From: Aureispira sp. CCB-QB1
Lineage (GTDB): Bacteria > Bacteroidota > Bacteroidia > Chitinophagales > Saprospiraceae
Reading direction: 5' to 3'
NCBI GenBank assembly: GCA_945870185.1
Contig: CAMBRK010000005.1
Coordinates: 60,787 to 124,786, forward strand
Length of the DNA: 64,000 bases
The notes under the pieces: model-generated
The model's database searches: none
Seen by the model: only the letters and a program-made list of their open reading frames with translations
Told to the model about the DNA's origin: nothing
In this document: one piece after another, positions 1-8,943 of the stretch
Layout of the letters: every line of letters starts with the position of its first letter
Position numbering within the stretch: position 1 is the stretch's first letter
Position numbers and translations under genes: made by a program

Positions 1-612
1 TACAACATACTTTTTCAATCCAAAATCAGCATACTTGATGATGTAATACAAGGCCGCTACAGCACCCAGCATACTCATAATCTCATCTCTTCCTTTGATA
101 TTGGCTACAGCCTCAGTGTGTAGTGGATGCGCAGCATAGATAAGCGCAATAGCTAATATCAATAATCGTTTGGATTCCGAATCATCTTTGTGACAAATCA
201 ATAAGGCCAGTAACCTATAAATCACAAAACAAAGAAATCCATATAATAAAATATTGATTAAATGACCTAATAACGGGTTTTTGCCCACGAGTTGGTATTC
301 TAGAGCAAACATAGCGGGTGTCAACGGTCTGTATCTGCCTCCTGAAACCAACTTGGCTTTTCCTTCCTCCTTAAAAAATCCGAAAAAAGTATCCTTGGTA
401 AACAATCCTTTGAGACCCGAAACGCCTTGTGTGGTGTACATATTGTCATAGATGACGATGGCATCATCTTGAGTAAATTCATGGGTCAATGTATTGGCAT
501 ATAATAATGTACCGATCAAAAACACAAACCAACTGTGCCATTGCCATGAACCGGACCTACCTACTGAAATAATTTCAGGTTGGCTATTTTTATTAACTTT
601 TTTTGCACTCAT
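1..612 (-). CDS. Membrane glycosyltransferase, TMTC/PMT-like (N-terminal part only)
   Basis: An open frame of 204 codons runs from an ATG at 612 off the left edge, so only the N-terminus is present. The translation starts MSAKKVNKNSQPEI and has a membrane segment near residues 28-40 (SWFVFLIGTLLYANT), followed by a lumenal or periplasmic loop containing TQDDAIV. Further on it has HPLHTEAVANIKGRDE, a motif known from TMTC-type tetratricopeptide proteins and GT39/PMT-like membrane transferases, where acidic loop residues serve catalysis. Hydrophobic helices flank the motif. The family usually continues with more helices and C-terminal TPRs, which lie outside the window. It diverges from the acyl-CoA ligase gene at 800. 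Substrate unknown; protein glycosylation is an inference from family. Confidence 0.75.
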   Translation of the reverse strand, partial: MSAKKVNKNSQPEIISVGRSGSWQWHSWFVFLIGTLLYANTLTHEFTQDDAIVIYDNMYTTQGVSGLKGLFTKDTFFGFFKEEGKAKLVSGGRYRPLTPAMFALEYQLVGKNPLLGHLINILLYGFLCFVIYRLLALLICHKDDSESKRLLILAIALIYAAHPLHTEAVANIKGRDEIMSMLGAVAALYYIIKYADFGLKKYVV

Positions 613-799
613 AGCCACAAAGATAAACTTAAACTAAAAAACAAAACCTAATTTTAGAGAAATTTTTACGTGCCCCCTACAAAATTGATTATTAGAATAA
701 TATTAGAATCTTAATCAAAAATGATAAACAATTTTTTTATTTTAACCATATATTATATCTTTACCTTTTATTAACAAATTCTTTTAATTAAATCATTTT

Positions 800-2626
800 A
801 TGCAAGCCACAAGGTTATTTGACTACATTAATATTCAATACGACAATGGACCACTTGAAAAATTTGTTGGAAGTAGGTCTGATAATGGTTGGAAATTTTA
901 TTCTACCAAAGAAGTAATAGATATGTCTAGAAAACTAGCATCGGGTCTATTAGATCTTGGTGTCAGTACAGGCGACAAAGTAGGACTAGTAGTATATAAA
1001 AATAGGCCCGAATGGGTCATCACTGATCTGGCAATTCAGTATATCGGAGCGATAGGAGTGCCAATGTACCCTACTATCAGCTCTCGGGAGTATGAGTATA
1101 TCATGAACGAAGCAGAAGTTAAAGTATGTTTTGTCGGTATGGGTGATTTATATGATAAAGTATCTGACGCTCAAGCCAAAGTAGAAAGTCTTAAAAAAAT
1201 TATTTGCTTTGATAAGCAAGGCGGTAGACCTTATTGGTTGGACTTCATGAATGATAAAAATCTTGAAAAAGTAGAATCCATAGTTCAAACGATAAAAACT
1301 GAAGATTTAGCTACCATCATATATACATCAGGTACTACCGGGAACCCAAAAGGAGTGATGCTCACACATCAAAATATCATCAGTGTTACCAATAGTTGTT
1401 GCGATTTATTGCCAGTTAAAAAAGGAGAAAGAGTATTAAGTTTTTTACCCTTGTGCCATATTTTTGAAAGAGCAGTATTGTACGTTTATACCAATATAGG
1501 AACAGAAATATATTTTACAGGTACAGACAATTTGGGTGGAGAAAATGGGGATCTCGCGGATGTGAAGCCTCACTATTTTACCACTGTACCAAGACTTTTA
1601 GAAAAAGTATATGAAAAGATTTTTAATAAAGGTCTTGCATTGACAGGCGTCAAAAAGAAATTATTCTTCTGGGCACTAAGCTTGACTGATGATTTTGAAC
1701 ATGGAAAAAAATATTCCGGTCTTGATGGAGTAAAAAGGAAAATTGCTGACAAACTGATTTTCAGTAAATGGAGAGCCGCATTAGGGGGAAATGTTAAAGC
1801 AATCGCTACTGGTGCGGCAGCATGCCCATCGAAAATTGCAAGAGTATTTTCAGCTGCAGGTATTACTATCACAGAAGGATATGGACTAACTGAGACATCA
1901 CCAGTTTTGACACTCAATCATTATTATGATGGTAGTAACAAAATAGGAACTGTAGGAGTTCCTCTAGATATGTGCGACATCGTCATAGATAGATCAGAAG
2001 GTGAGTACAATGAAGGAGAAGGTGAAATCCTAGCAGCAGGGCCCAATATCATGCTTGGATATTATAAACAACCAGAACAAACCGCAGCTGTGTTTAAAGA
2101 GCTTAATGGTAAAACCTATTTCCGGACAGGAGATATAGGTACCTTTGTACCAGGGCCAAATGGTAAAAAATACCTTAAGATTACTGATCGCAAAAAAGAA
2201 CTACTGAAAACTTCAGGTGGAAAATATGTAGCTCCTGCACCAATAGAATCCATATTGAAAGAGGATTTTCTTATAGAACAAGCTATGGTAGTAGGTGATG
2301 GACAAAAATTTGTTTCTGCGCTGATTGTTCCAGCTGGAGAAGCACTTCAGTCATGGTGTGAGCTGCACCAAATCCCATGGACATCACTAGATGACATGGT
2401 ACACCATAAAGCTGTCAATGCTAAGTTTCAGGAGATCATTACACATATCAACCCACAGTTTAGCCACATAGAACAAATCAAAAAATTTGCTCTCTTGCCG
2501 ACGACATGGGAACCCATCAGAAATGATGGTAGCGAATCAGAGCTCACTCCTACCATGAAACTCAAGCGTAGAGTTATCCTTACAAAATTTGCAGCAGAAA
2601 TAGAGCGTATCTATAAAGATGCATAA
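800..2626 (+). CDS. fadD: Long-chain fatty acid-CoA ligase (AMP-forming)
   Basis: Activates fatty acids to acyl-CoA through an acyl-adenylate, at the cytoplasmic membrane. All ANL-superfamily signatures are visible: the P-loop YTSGTTGNPKG near residue 174, GYGLTETSP near 359, YFRTGDIG near 438, and the C-terminal hinge and lysine region DRKKELLKTSGGKYV near 462. At 608 residues it fits the FadD15/long-chain class found throughout Bacteroidota. The first ATG is used, 800, preceded by a near-consensus -7 element (TATCTTTA) around 756-763. Its stop overlaps the next gene by 8 bases, so the two are probably co-transcribed. Chain-length preference cannot be read from sequence. Confidence 0.93.
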   Translation: MQATRLFDYINIQYDNGPLEKFVGSRSDNGWKFYSTKEVIDMSRKLASGLLDLGVSTGDKVGLVVYKNRPEWVITDLAIQYIGAIGVPMYPTISSREYEYIMNEAEVKVCFVGMGDLYDKVSDAQAKVESLKKIICFDKQGGRPYWLDFMNDKNLEKVESIVQTIKTEDLATIIYTSGTTGNPKGVMLTHQNIISVTNSCCDLLPVKKGERVLSFLPLCHIFERAVLYVYTNIGTEIYFTGTDNLGGENGDLADVKPHYFTTVPRLLEKVYEKIFNKGLALTGVKKKLFFWALSLTDDFEHGKKYSGLDGVKRKIADKLIFSKWRAALGGNVKAIATGAAACPSKIARVFSAAGITITEGYGLTETSPVLTLNHYYDGSNKIGTVGVPLDMCDIVIDRSEGEYNEGEGEILAAGPNIMLGYYKQPEQTAAVFKELNGKTYFRTGDIGTFVPGPNGKKYLKITDRKKELLKTSGGKYVAPAPIESILKEDFLIEQAMVVGDGQKFVSALIVPAGEALQSWCELHQIPWTSLDDMVHHKAVNAKFQEIITHINPQFSHIEQIKKFALLPTTWEPIRNDGSESELTPTMKLKRRVILTKFAAEIERIYKDA

Positions 2627-3503
2627 GGTAAAAATTCAATATTTAAGCAGAAAAGATATCAACGAGAATGCCTGGAACCATGTTGTCAGGCATTCTCCTT
2701 TTAATAGGGTATATGCTTACACCTGGTTTTTGGATGCTATGTCAGACTGGGCTTGGACGGGAATCGTGATTGGAAATTATGATGCTATATTTCCTGTATT
2801 GATCAAAAAAAAATTATTACTTTCATACATTACCACACCACCTCTTTGTCAACAATTGGGACTCTTTATGATGGATGAAGATAATACAGTTTTATACTTA
2901 GACACTATCCAAAAATCTTTCAAATTATATCTTAAAACAGAAGTGACTCTGCACATAGGAAGTAGTTTGCAAAGCCATTGCACTATCAGGACCAATCATA
3001 TCCTGCCTTTAGATGCACCTTATGAAATCCTAAAAAAAGGATATAATCGCAATACCACCAGAAATCTGAATACTGCAAATCAAGTTGAGACTAAAATCAA
3101 GCACATCCATGAAGTAAAAGCATTCCTAGACTTTGCTATGGATCATGAACCATCAGGCAGTATTAAACATATTTATACCCAATTACATCATTTGATCAGC
3201 CATACATTAATACATCGAAATGGGTACATCTTAGCTGTATATCATGCAGGACAGCCAGAAGCTATGGCTTATTATATAGAAGATCAGGAAAGAATCTATT
3301 TCTTGATCTGTGCCTCTACAGAAAAAGGTAAAGAATTGAAACTGATGTACGTACTGATTGATCATTTGATCAAAACATATGCCGATACATCCAAGATCTT
3401 TGATTTTACTGGATCAAATATGCCATCTATAGCCCGACGCAATCTCGGTTTTGGTGCTATTGCAGAAGCATACTACTTCCTAAAGATGAAGATTTTTGAT
3501 TAA
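2619..3503 (+). CDS. FemAB/GNAT-like acyltransferase-fold protein
   Basis: A 294-residue soluble protein. Its N-terminal half (FNRVYAYTWFLDAMSDWAW, then IFPVLIKKKLLLSYITTPP) and its C-terminal half (YILAVYHAGQPEAMAYYI, then IYFLICASTEKGKELKLMY and DFTGSNMPSIARRNLGFG) resemble the double-GNAT arrangement of FemAB or Acetyltransf_6 proteins, in which the last segment 'F.GS..P.I......FGA' is typical. Such proteins transfer amino acids or acyl groups to lipids or peptidoglycan precursors. The start overlaps fadD by 8 bases, which suggests translational coupling and perhaps an acyl-CoA-related job. The 3' end overlaps convergent rimO by 4 bases. The fold assignment is fairly secure; the reaction is unknown. 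Confidence 0.72.
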   Translation: MHKVKIQYLSRKDINENAWNHVVRHSPFNRVYAYTWFLDAMSDWAWTGIVIGNYDAIFPVLIKKKLLLSYITTPPLCQQLGLFMMDEDNTVLYLDTIQKSFKLYLKTEVTLHIGSSLQSHCTIRTNHILPLDAPYEILKKGYNRNTTRNLNTANQVETKIKHIHEVKAFLDFAMDHEPSGSIKHIYTQLHHLISHTLIHRNGYILAVYHAGQPEAMAYYIEDQERIYFLICASTEKGKELKLMYVLIDHLIKTYADTSKIFDFTGSNMPSIARRNLGFGAIAEAYYFLKMKIFD

Positions 3504-4813
3504 ATACTAACCACTTTTCCATAAAGGTCATACTCTTCGGCATCTGTGATGTATACTTGAGCAAAATCTCCGATTCTAACAAAATTAGTTTTGGCATCTA
3601 CCAATACTTCATTGTCCACTTCAGGAGAGTCATATTCGGTTCGACCTACAAAAAAATCTCCTTCTTTACGGTCAAAAAGCACTTTTAAGGTTTTACCTAT
3701 TTTTGCATTATTGTGATCCCATGATATAGATTGCTGTAATTCCATAATCTTATTGGCGCGGTCTGCTTTGGTTTCAGCATCCACATCATCTTGCAAAAGA
3801 AAACCTGAAGTGTCTTCTTCGTGAGAATACTGGAATACGCCTACCCTATCAAAACGCATCTCTTCGATAAAATCACATAAATCCTGAAATTCTGCATCAC
3901 TCTCGCCTGGAAAACCTACCAAAAATGTAGTACGTATAGCTATATCTGGCACTACAGTACGGGCATACTCAATGAGTTCTTTCTGCTCCAATCTGGTAGT
4001 CTGCCTTTTCATTCTCTCAAGTACCGAATCAGAAGCATGCTGGAGCGGGATGTCTAGATAGTTACATATCTTGGGCTGAATCGCCATAGTATCAAAAATT
4101 TCTCTTGGAAATTTACTGGGGTATGCATAGTGTAATCGAATCCACTCGATACCTTCTACTTCACACAGTGCATCCAATAATTCCGGCAAAGCTCTTTTCT
4201 TATACAGATCCAACCCATAATATGTTAGCTCCTGAGCAATCAAAATCAATTCCTTCACACCAATGGATGCAAAATGTTTTGCTTCAGTCACCAAAGATTC
4301 TATAGATCTGGATATGTGCTTACCTCTCATGAGAGGGATAGCACAAAACGAACATGTTCTATTGCAGCCTTCTGATATTTTTACATAAGCAAAGTGCTGT
4401 GGTGTAGTCAAGGATCGCTCTCCGATGAGTTCGTGCTTATAATCAGCATTGAGTTTTGCCAATAATCCGGGCAGTTCCAAAGTACCAAAATAGGCATCTA
4501 CTTCAGGGATATCTACTTCCAATTGATCTTTGTATCGCTGCGAGAGACAACCTGTTACATAAAGTTTATCGATTTCTCCTCTTGATTTAAGCTCCGCATA
4601 TTGTACGATGGTATCGACAGATTCTTCCTTCGCCAAGTCTATAAATCCGCACGTATTGACAATGATGATATTGGCCTGATCATCACTATCATGTATCACA
4701 TCAAAATCATTGGCTTTGAGTTGAGTAATGATATTTTCTGAGTCCACCAGGTTTTTTGAACAACCGAGGGTGATGACATTGACTTTATCCTGACGTAATG
4801 TTTTTGTCTTCAT
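3500..4813 (-). CDS. rimO: Ribosomal protein S12 (Asp) methylthiotransferase RimO
   Basis: A radical SAM enzyme that methylthiolates an aspartate of ribosomal protein S12. It has three parts. The N-terminal MTTase domain has its three cluster cysteines (LGCSKNLVD near residue 18, VNTCGFI near 52, VTGCLSQR near 89). The radical SAM core has CNRTCSFC near residues 150-160, binding the SAM-cleaving 4Fe-4S cluster. A C-terminal TRAM domain spans about residues 370-435. LGCSKNLVDSE and IPLMRGKHISR are RimO rather than MiaB signatures. Length 437 is normal. It is transcribed alone, convergent with the preceding gene. Confidence 0.95.
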   Translation of the reverse strand: MKTKTLRQDKVNVITLGCSKNLVDSENIITQLKANDFDVIHDSDDQANIIIVNTCGFIDLAKEESVDTIVQYAELKSRGEIDKLYVTGCLSQRYKDQLEVDIPEVDAYFGTLELPGLLAKLNADYKHELIGERSLTTPQHFAYVKISEGCNRTCSFCAIPLMRGKHISRSIESLVTEAKHFASIGVKELILIAQELTYYGLDLYKKRALPELLDALCEVEGIEWIRLHYAYPSKFPREIFDTMAIQPKICNYLDIPLQHASDSVLERMKRQTTRLEQKELIEYARTVVPDIAIRTTFLVGFPGESDAEFQDLCDFIEEMRFDRVGVFQYSHEEDTSGFLLQDDVDAETKADRANKIMELQQSISWDHNNAKIGKTLKVLFDRKEGDFFVGRTEYDSPEVDNEVLVDAKTNFVRIGDFAQVYITDAEEYDLYGKVVSI

Positions 4814-5009
4814 TTTCTGATTTAGAACGCAAAGTTAGGTTTAATGATCAAAAAGACCTTCTTTTTTTAACTATTTTATCTATCCTTCCATGAAGTAGAA
4901 GGTAATGCGTAAAACTTTGGATAAATTAATGTGTTGATTTACCTTAATACCTGCTATTTTGTGACCTTTGCATTTTATATGAGTATCAAATCTAACCTAT
5001 AAATATTTC

Positions 5010-6041
5010 TTGAAAAAGTTTTACATACATGACACACTCCATTTTGTCCGCAAACTGACTTTACGTCGTTTGGCAAATATTGTGTTATTGTATCTTTCCT
5101 ATCAGATCACTAAAATACTGAAAAAGCCGGTACAATGGGGAATCCCTATGACTATCTCTTTTGAGCCTACTACAGCATGTAATCTGAGATGTCCCGAATG
5201 CCCTTCAGGTTTGAGAAGTTTTACCCGCGAAACAGGAAACCTTAAAGAAGACTTTTTTAGAAAAACCATTGACGATCTCTACAAAGACCTGACCTATCTG
5301 ATCTTTTATTTTCAAGGCGAACCGTATATCAATCCTAAGTTTTTGGATATGGTCAGATATGCTACAGACAAAGGTATCTACACGATCACTTCTACCAACG
5401 GGCACTTTCTCAATGATGAAAATGCCCGTAAAACTATAGAGTCCGGACTAGATAGGATGATCATCTCTGTAGATGGCACTACTCAGGATGTCTATGAAAG
5501 CTACAGAAAAGAAGGGAAACTGGATATAGTCCTCCAAGGTGCAAGAAATGTAGTCAAATGGAAAAAACAACTCAAATCCAAAACACCTCATATTATTTTC
5601 CAGTTTTTAGTCGTAAAACCCAATGAACATCAGATACCAGAAATAACCCGTTTGGCAGCAGAAATCGGTGTAGATGAAGTCAAGCTAAAAACGGCACAGG
5701 TTTATGATTATGAGCACGGCAATGAATTGATTCCTACCATAGAAAAATATTCGAGATACAAAAAACAAAAGGATGGAACCTATCGGGTCAAAAACGAATT
5801 GCTAAATCATTGTTGGAAACTGTGGCATGCTTGTGTCATTACTTGGGATGGATGGGTTGTTCCTTGCTGTTTTGACAAAGATGCTACGCATCAGTTGGGT
5901 GATCTTAAGGAAAGGACATTTAAGGAAATCTGGAATGGTACTGCTTATAAAAACTTCAGGTCACAATTGCTCGTAGGCAGAAATCAAATAGATATATGTA
6001 CCAACTGTACTGAAGGCTGCAAGGTCTGGACAGAAGAATGA
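5010..6041 (+). CDS. Radical SAM/SPASM domain protein
   Basis: A 343-residue radical SAM protein. CNLRCPECP gives the CxxxCxxC motif at C57, C61 and C64. A C-terminal SPASM-type region (about residues 270-335) contains CWKLWHAC, VPCCFDKD and CTNCTEGC, ligands for auxiliary Fe-S clusters. The N-terminus (RRLANIVLLYLSYQITKILKKP) is an amphipathic or membrane-associating stretch often seen in Bacteroidota homologues. The reading frame has no ATG before the core, so TTG at 5010 is chosen. The only internal candidate, at residue 47, would leave almost nothing before the cluster motif. SPASM proteins modify peptides or other macromolecules. No precursor peptide gene is visible nearby, so the substrate is unknown. 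Confidence 0.82.
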   Translation: MKKFYIHDTLHFVRKLTLRRLANIVLLYLSYQITKILKKPVQWGIPMTISFEPTTACNLRCPECPSGLRSFTRETGNLKEDFFRKTIDDLYKDLTYLIFYFQGEPYINPKFLDMVRYATDKGIYTITSTNGHFLNDENARKTIESGLDRMIISVDGTTQDVYESYRKEGKLDIVLQGARNVVKWKKQLKSKTPHIIFQFLVVKPNEHQIPEITRLAAEIGVDEVKLKTAQVYDYEHGNELIPTIEKYSRYKKQKDGTYRVKNELLNHCWKLWHACVITWDGWVVPCCFDKDATHQLGDLKERTFKEIWNGTAYKNFRSQLLVGRNQIDICTNCTEGCKVWTEE

Positions 6042-6099
6042 TGGATATACAAACCTAAATCCTGCTTTCATTGTTAACTCAACATTAAATTTTCACAAC

Positions 6100-7701
6100 G
6101 TGATACATACAGACATATTAGTCATAGGTGCTGGCGTAGCAGGATATTCTTTTGCGATCCGTATGGCCGAAAAAAGACCCGATCTCAAGATTATGGTACT
6201 GACCAAAACCAATGAAAAAGAATCCAATACCAGCTATGCGCAAGGAGGTGTAGCCGCTGTATGGGACAATGATATAGACAACTTCAATAAACATATAGAA
6301 GATACCCTGGATGCCGGCGACGGAATATGCGATCGGAATATTGTAGAAATAGTAGTCAAAGAAGGTCCTGAAAGAGTCAAAGAAATCATAGCGTGGGGAG
6401 CCAGATTTGACAAAAATAAAGATGGTGAGTATGATCTGGGTAGAGAAGGTGGCCACTCTGAAAACAGAATCCTTCACTATAAAGATATTACAGGTTGGGA
6501 AATTCAACGAACACTCAATGAAAAAGCAAAGCAATATCCTAATATCATTTTTCATGAACATTACTTTGCCATTGACATGATTACGCAGCATCATTTGGGT
6601 AGAAATGTAACTAGACTTACCCCAGATATCGAATGTTATGGTGCCTATGTGCTCAATAAAAATACTAAGGAAATAGAAACGATCTTGGCCAGAGTGACCG
6701 TTTTGGCCACCGGAGGTGCGGGACAAGTTTATAAGAGCACCACCAATCCTACAATAGCCACCGGAGATGGTATTGCTATGGTATATCGGGCCAAAGGACG
6801 TGTAGCTAACATGGAATTTATGCAGTTCCATCCCACATCTTTGTTTAATCCTGCAGGAGAAAATCCATCTTTCTTGGTTTCGGAAGCTGTAAGAGGATTT
6901 GGAGGTGTTTTACGGACCACTGATGGCAATGAATTTATGCACAAATATGATGCGCGACTTTCTTTGGCACCCAGGGACATCGTAGCAAGAGCTATAGACA
7001 ATGAAATGAAAATCCGAGGAGACGAGTATCAGTATTTGGACTGTACCCATCTGGACCAAGAAGCATTTTACAATCATTTTCCCAATATCACTGACAAATG
7101 CAAAAGTATAGGCATCGATCCTGCTAAAGATTTTATACCCGTCGTACCTGCATGTCATTACACCTGTGGAGGTATATTGACTGACGAAATGGGTCGCACC
7201 AGTATATCCCGACTATATGCAGCAGGAGAGTGCACATGTTCAGGACTGCATGGGGCCAATCGCTTAGCGTCCAACTCACTATTGGAAGGGTTGGTATTTG
7301 CAGATAGAATACATCAGGATTTAATCAAAAATATCGATCACATCCATTATGAAGAGTCGATACCCGAGTGGAATGCGGAAGGTACTACTGAACCCAAAGA
7401 AATGGTGCTACTCACCCAAAGTCTAAAGGAACTCAAAGAAATCATGAGCAGTTATGTAGGTATAGTGCGTACTGATGTCCGTCTCAAGAGAGCCTTGGAC
7501 CGATTACACTTATTATACCAGGAGACCGAAGCATTGTATCACAACACCATCATTTCTCCGCAACTCTGCGAACTTCGCAATCTGATCACCATCGCATATC
7601 TGATCACCAAAGCAGCGCAAATGCGCAAAGAAAGCCGAGGATTGCACTATAATACAGATCATCCCGATCAATTTACCTATCAGGAAACAACTTTATTATA
7701 A
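6100..7701 (+). CDS. nadB: L-aspartate oxidase NadB
   Basis: A flavoenzyme oxidising L-aspartate to iminoaspartate, the first step of de novo NAD synthesis. The N-terminal dinucleotide-binding motif is DILVIGAGVAG (residues 5-15), followed by SYAQGGVAA. HPTSLFNP and the flavin-contacting HGANRLASNSLLE (near residue 385) separate it from succinate dehydrogenase flavoproteins. A helical C-terminal domain follows. Length 533 is typical. The start is GTG at 6100; the FAD motif begins within ten residues, so no earlier start is needed. nadA and nadC are not in the window. It lies 58 bases after the SPASM gene on the same strand. Confidence 0.94.
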   Translation: MIHTDILVIGAGVAGYSFAIRMAEKRPDLKIMVLTKTNEKESNTSYAQGGVAAVWDNDIDNFNKHIEDTLDAGDGICDRNIVEIVVKEGPERVKEIIAWGARFDKNKDGEYDLGREGGHSENRILHYKDITGWEIQRTLNEKAKQYPNIIFHEHYFAIDMITQHHLGRNVTRLTPDIECYGAYVLNKNTKEIETILARVTVLATGGAGQVYKSTTNPTIATGDGIAMVYRAKGRVANMEFMQFHPTSLFNPAGENPSFLVSEAVRGFGGVLRTTDGNEFMHKYDARLSLAPRDIVARAIDNEMKIRGDEYQYLDCTHLDQEAFYNHFPNITDKCKSIGIDPAKDFIPVVPACHYTCGGILTDEMGRTSISRLYAAGECTCSGLHGANRLASNSLLEGLVFADRIHQDLIKNIDHIHYEESIPEWNAEGTTEPKEMVLLTQSLKELKEIMSSYVGIVRTDVRLKRALDRLHLLYQETEALYHNTIISPQLCELRNLITIAYLITKAAQMRKESRGLHYNTDHPDQFTYQETTLL

Positions 7702-7779
7702 TTTCAATTTTCACAAAATTGTCATAAATTTTTTTGGAGATCAATATTTGCCTTATTTTTGACCAAAATCAGAACAAAT

Positions 7780-8064
7780 ATGCAAGATCAGTCACCCGAA
7801 AATAAGAATATTTTTAAGCAATGGCTCGAAAAACTTCAACAAGAATCCTGGCAATTGGAACTCTTGATCTCTGGATTTGCATTGTTCGGTATATATTCGG
7901 ACAGAACACTCATTACATATCTTGAATTTTAAAGAGAATTAGAATTAACTGGTGATATCTGAGGTATAGCTGTTATTTTAATTTTCAAAATAGGCTGGTT
8001 GATGTTCTTTATCAATCTGGTTGTGCATGCCATACTCAGATGATTATAGATTGGAGCTATTGGA
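7780..8064 (+). pseudogene. Decayed membrane-protein gene (5' part only)
   Basis: An ATG at 7780 opens a 50-codon frame (MQDQSPENKN, then LEKLQQESWQLELLISGFALFG) that stops at 7930. The same frame continues past the stop as recognisable protein: GWLMFFINLVVHAILR, stop, L, stop, IGAIG. In the Bacteroidota membrane-protein family I recall, this stretch reads LRGLWIGAIG. The two stops at 8041 (TGA for GGA) and 8047 (TAG for TGG) therefore look like single-base changes of Gly and Trp codons. The rest of the gene, several hundred codons in intact homologues, is missing. No function can survive. The family match is from memory, not from a search. Confidence 0.72.
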
Positions 8065-8155
8065 TGATTGTAAGGAACTTTTTAGACAAAGATGAGCCAG
8101 AAATTGAAAAAGATTCACTAATTTTACCCATTATAAAACAATCAAAATCAAAACA

Positions 8156-8716
8156 ATGAACAACATTAATCCTGTTTGGCTGAGATATGGAATCTTCTAT
8201 GGAGTCACTTCCATCTTATTGTCTATCATTTTCTTTTATGTATTTCCTATAGGACTTGGAAAACAAAGTTTCGTATCTTTTGCCGCAATGATTATTTTTA
8301 TGATAGTAGCTGGAAAAGCTGAGAGACAGCTCAACGGTGGAGCATTGTCTTATGGAGAAGCACTTAAAACTACCTTTTTAACTGGATTTTCTGGTATGGT
8401 GATCAGTGGACTTTTTAGCTTAATATTGATGAACCTTATAGATCCTTCGTTAGTAGATAAACTTACAGAACAAACCATAGAGATGACCAGATCAATGATG
8501 GAGACTTTTGGGTTGCCAGAAGATCAAATAGAACAAGCTATGGAGGAAGCAGAAACCAAGACATCAGAAGCATTTACACCTTTAAATCAGATTTTGGGTA
8601 TTCTACAATCTGCAATTGGTGTAATCATCTTCGCCGCTATAGTCTCTATTTTTGTAAAAAAAGACGTAGACCCTAGTCAAATCAACGTCAGTGACATAGG
8701 AGAAACCGGAGTTTAA
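8156..8716 (+). CDS. DUF4199 domain membrane protein
   Basis: A 186-residue integral membrane protein with the DUF4199 layout: an N-terminal pair of helices (residues about 10-30 and 38-54), the polar patch ERQLNGGALSYGEALKTTFLTG leading into a third helix, a long acidic helical loop (about residues 100-140), and a final helix (about 148-168) with a short charged tail. DUF4199 proteins are confined mostly to Bacteroidota and have no established function. It starts at ATG 8156, is transcribed alone, and is followed by the tRNA gene with its own promoter. Confidence 0.82.
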   Translation: MNNINPVWLRYGIFYGVTSILLSIIFFYVFPIGLGKQSFVSFAAMIIFMIVAGKAERQLNGGALSYGEALKTTFLTGFSGMVISGLFSLILMNLIDPSLVDKLTEQTIEMTRSMMETFGLPEDQIEQAMEEAETKTSEAFTPLNQILGILQSAIGVIIFAAIVSIFVKKDVDPSQINVSDIGETGV

Positions 8717-8752
8717 TTTTTTGATGTGTTTTAAAAATATTAACAGAATTTG

Positions 8753-8782
8753 TTTGTATTTCAAAATATGAGCTTATCTTTG
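8753..8782 (+). promoter_or_regulatory. Bacteroidota-type promoter of the tRNA gene
   Basis: TTTG at 8753-8756 and TATCTTTG at 8775-8782 are separated by 18 nt. They match the Bacteroidota primary sigma consensus (TTTG, 18-20 nt, TAnnTTTG) exactly and sit about 27 bases before the mature tRNA end. Confidence 0.8.
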
Positions 8783-8808
8783 CAGCCGTTTAAAAGAAAA
8801 CGCCTATT

Positions 8809-8882
8809 GGCGTGGTAGCTCAGCTGGTTAGAGCGCGCGATTCATAATCGCGAGGTCGGCGGATCATGCCCGCCCCACGCTA
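8809..8882 (+). tRNA. tRNA-Met (anticodon CAT)
   Basis: A 74-nt cloverleaf. The acceptor stem is GGCGTGG with CCACGCT (first pair G-U), the D stem GCTC/GAGC, the anticodon stem CGCGA/TCGCG with loop TTCATAA, and the T stem GGCGG/CCGCC. The anticodon CAT lies at 8843-8845. The first pair and the lack of three G-C pairs in the anticodon stem argue against the initiator. Elongator Met is the most likely identity; the lysidine-modified tRNA-Ile2 is the alternative. CCA is not encoded. The T loop reads ATCATGC, not the usual TTCRANY, with an A-T swap at the positions that normally form the T54-A58 pair. Confidence 0.92.
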
Positions 8883-8884
8883 CA

Positions 8885-8927
8885 AAAGAGCCTCTCAGAT
8901 TGATATTTGAGAGGCTCTTTGATTTTT
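8885..8927 (+). terminator. Rho-independent terminator after tRNA-Met
   Basis: AAAGAGCCTCTCA (8885-8897) pairs perfectly with TGAGAGGCTCTTT (8908-8920) around a 10-base loop, followed by GATTTTT. It begins three bases after the tRNA. Confidence 0.88.
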
Positions 8928-8943
8928 AGCTTTGTGGCTATGA

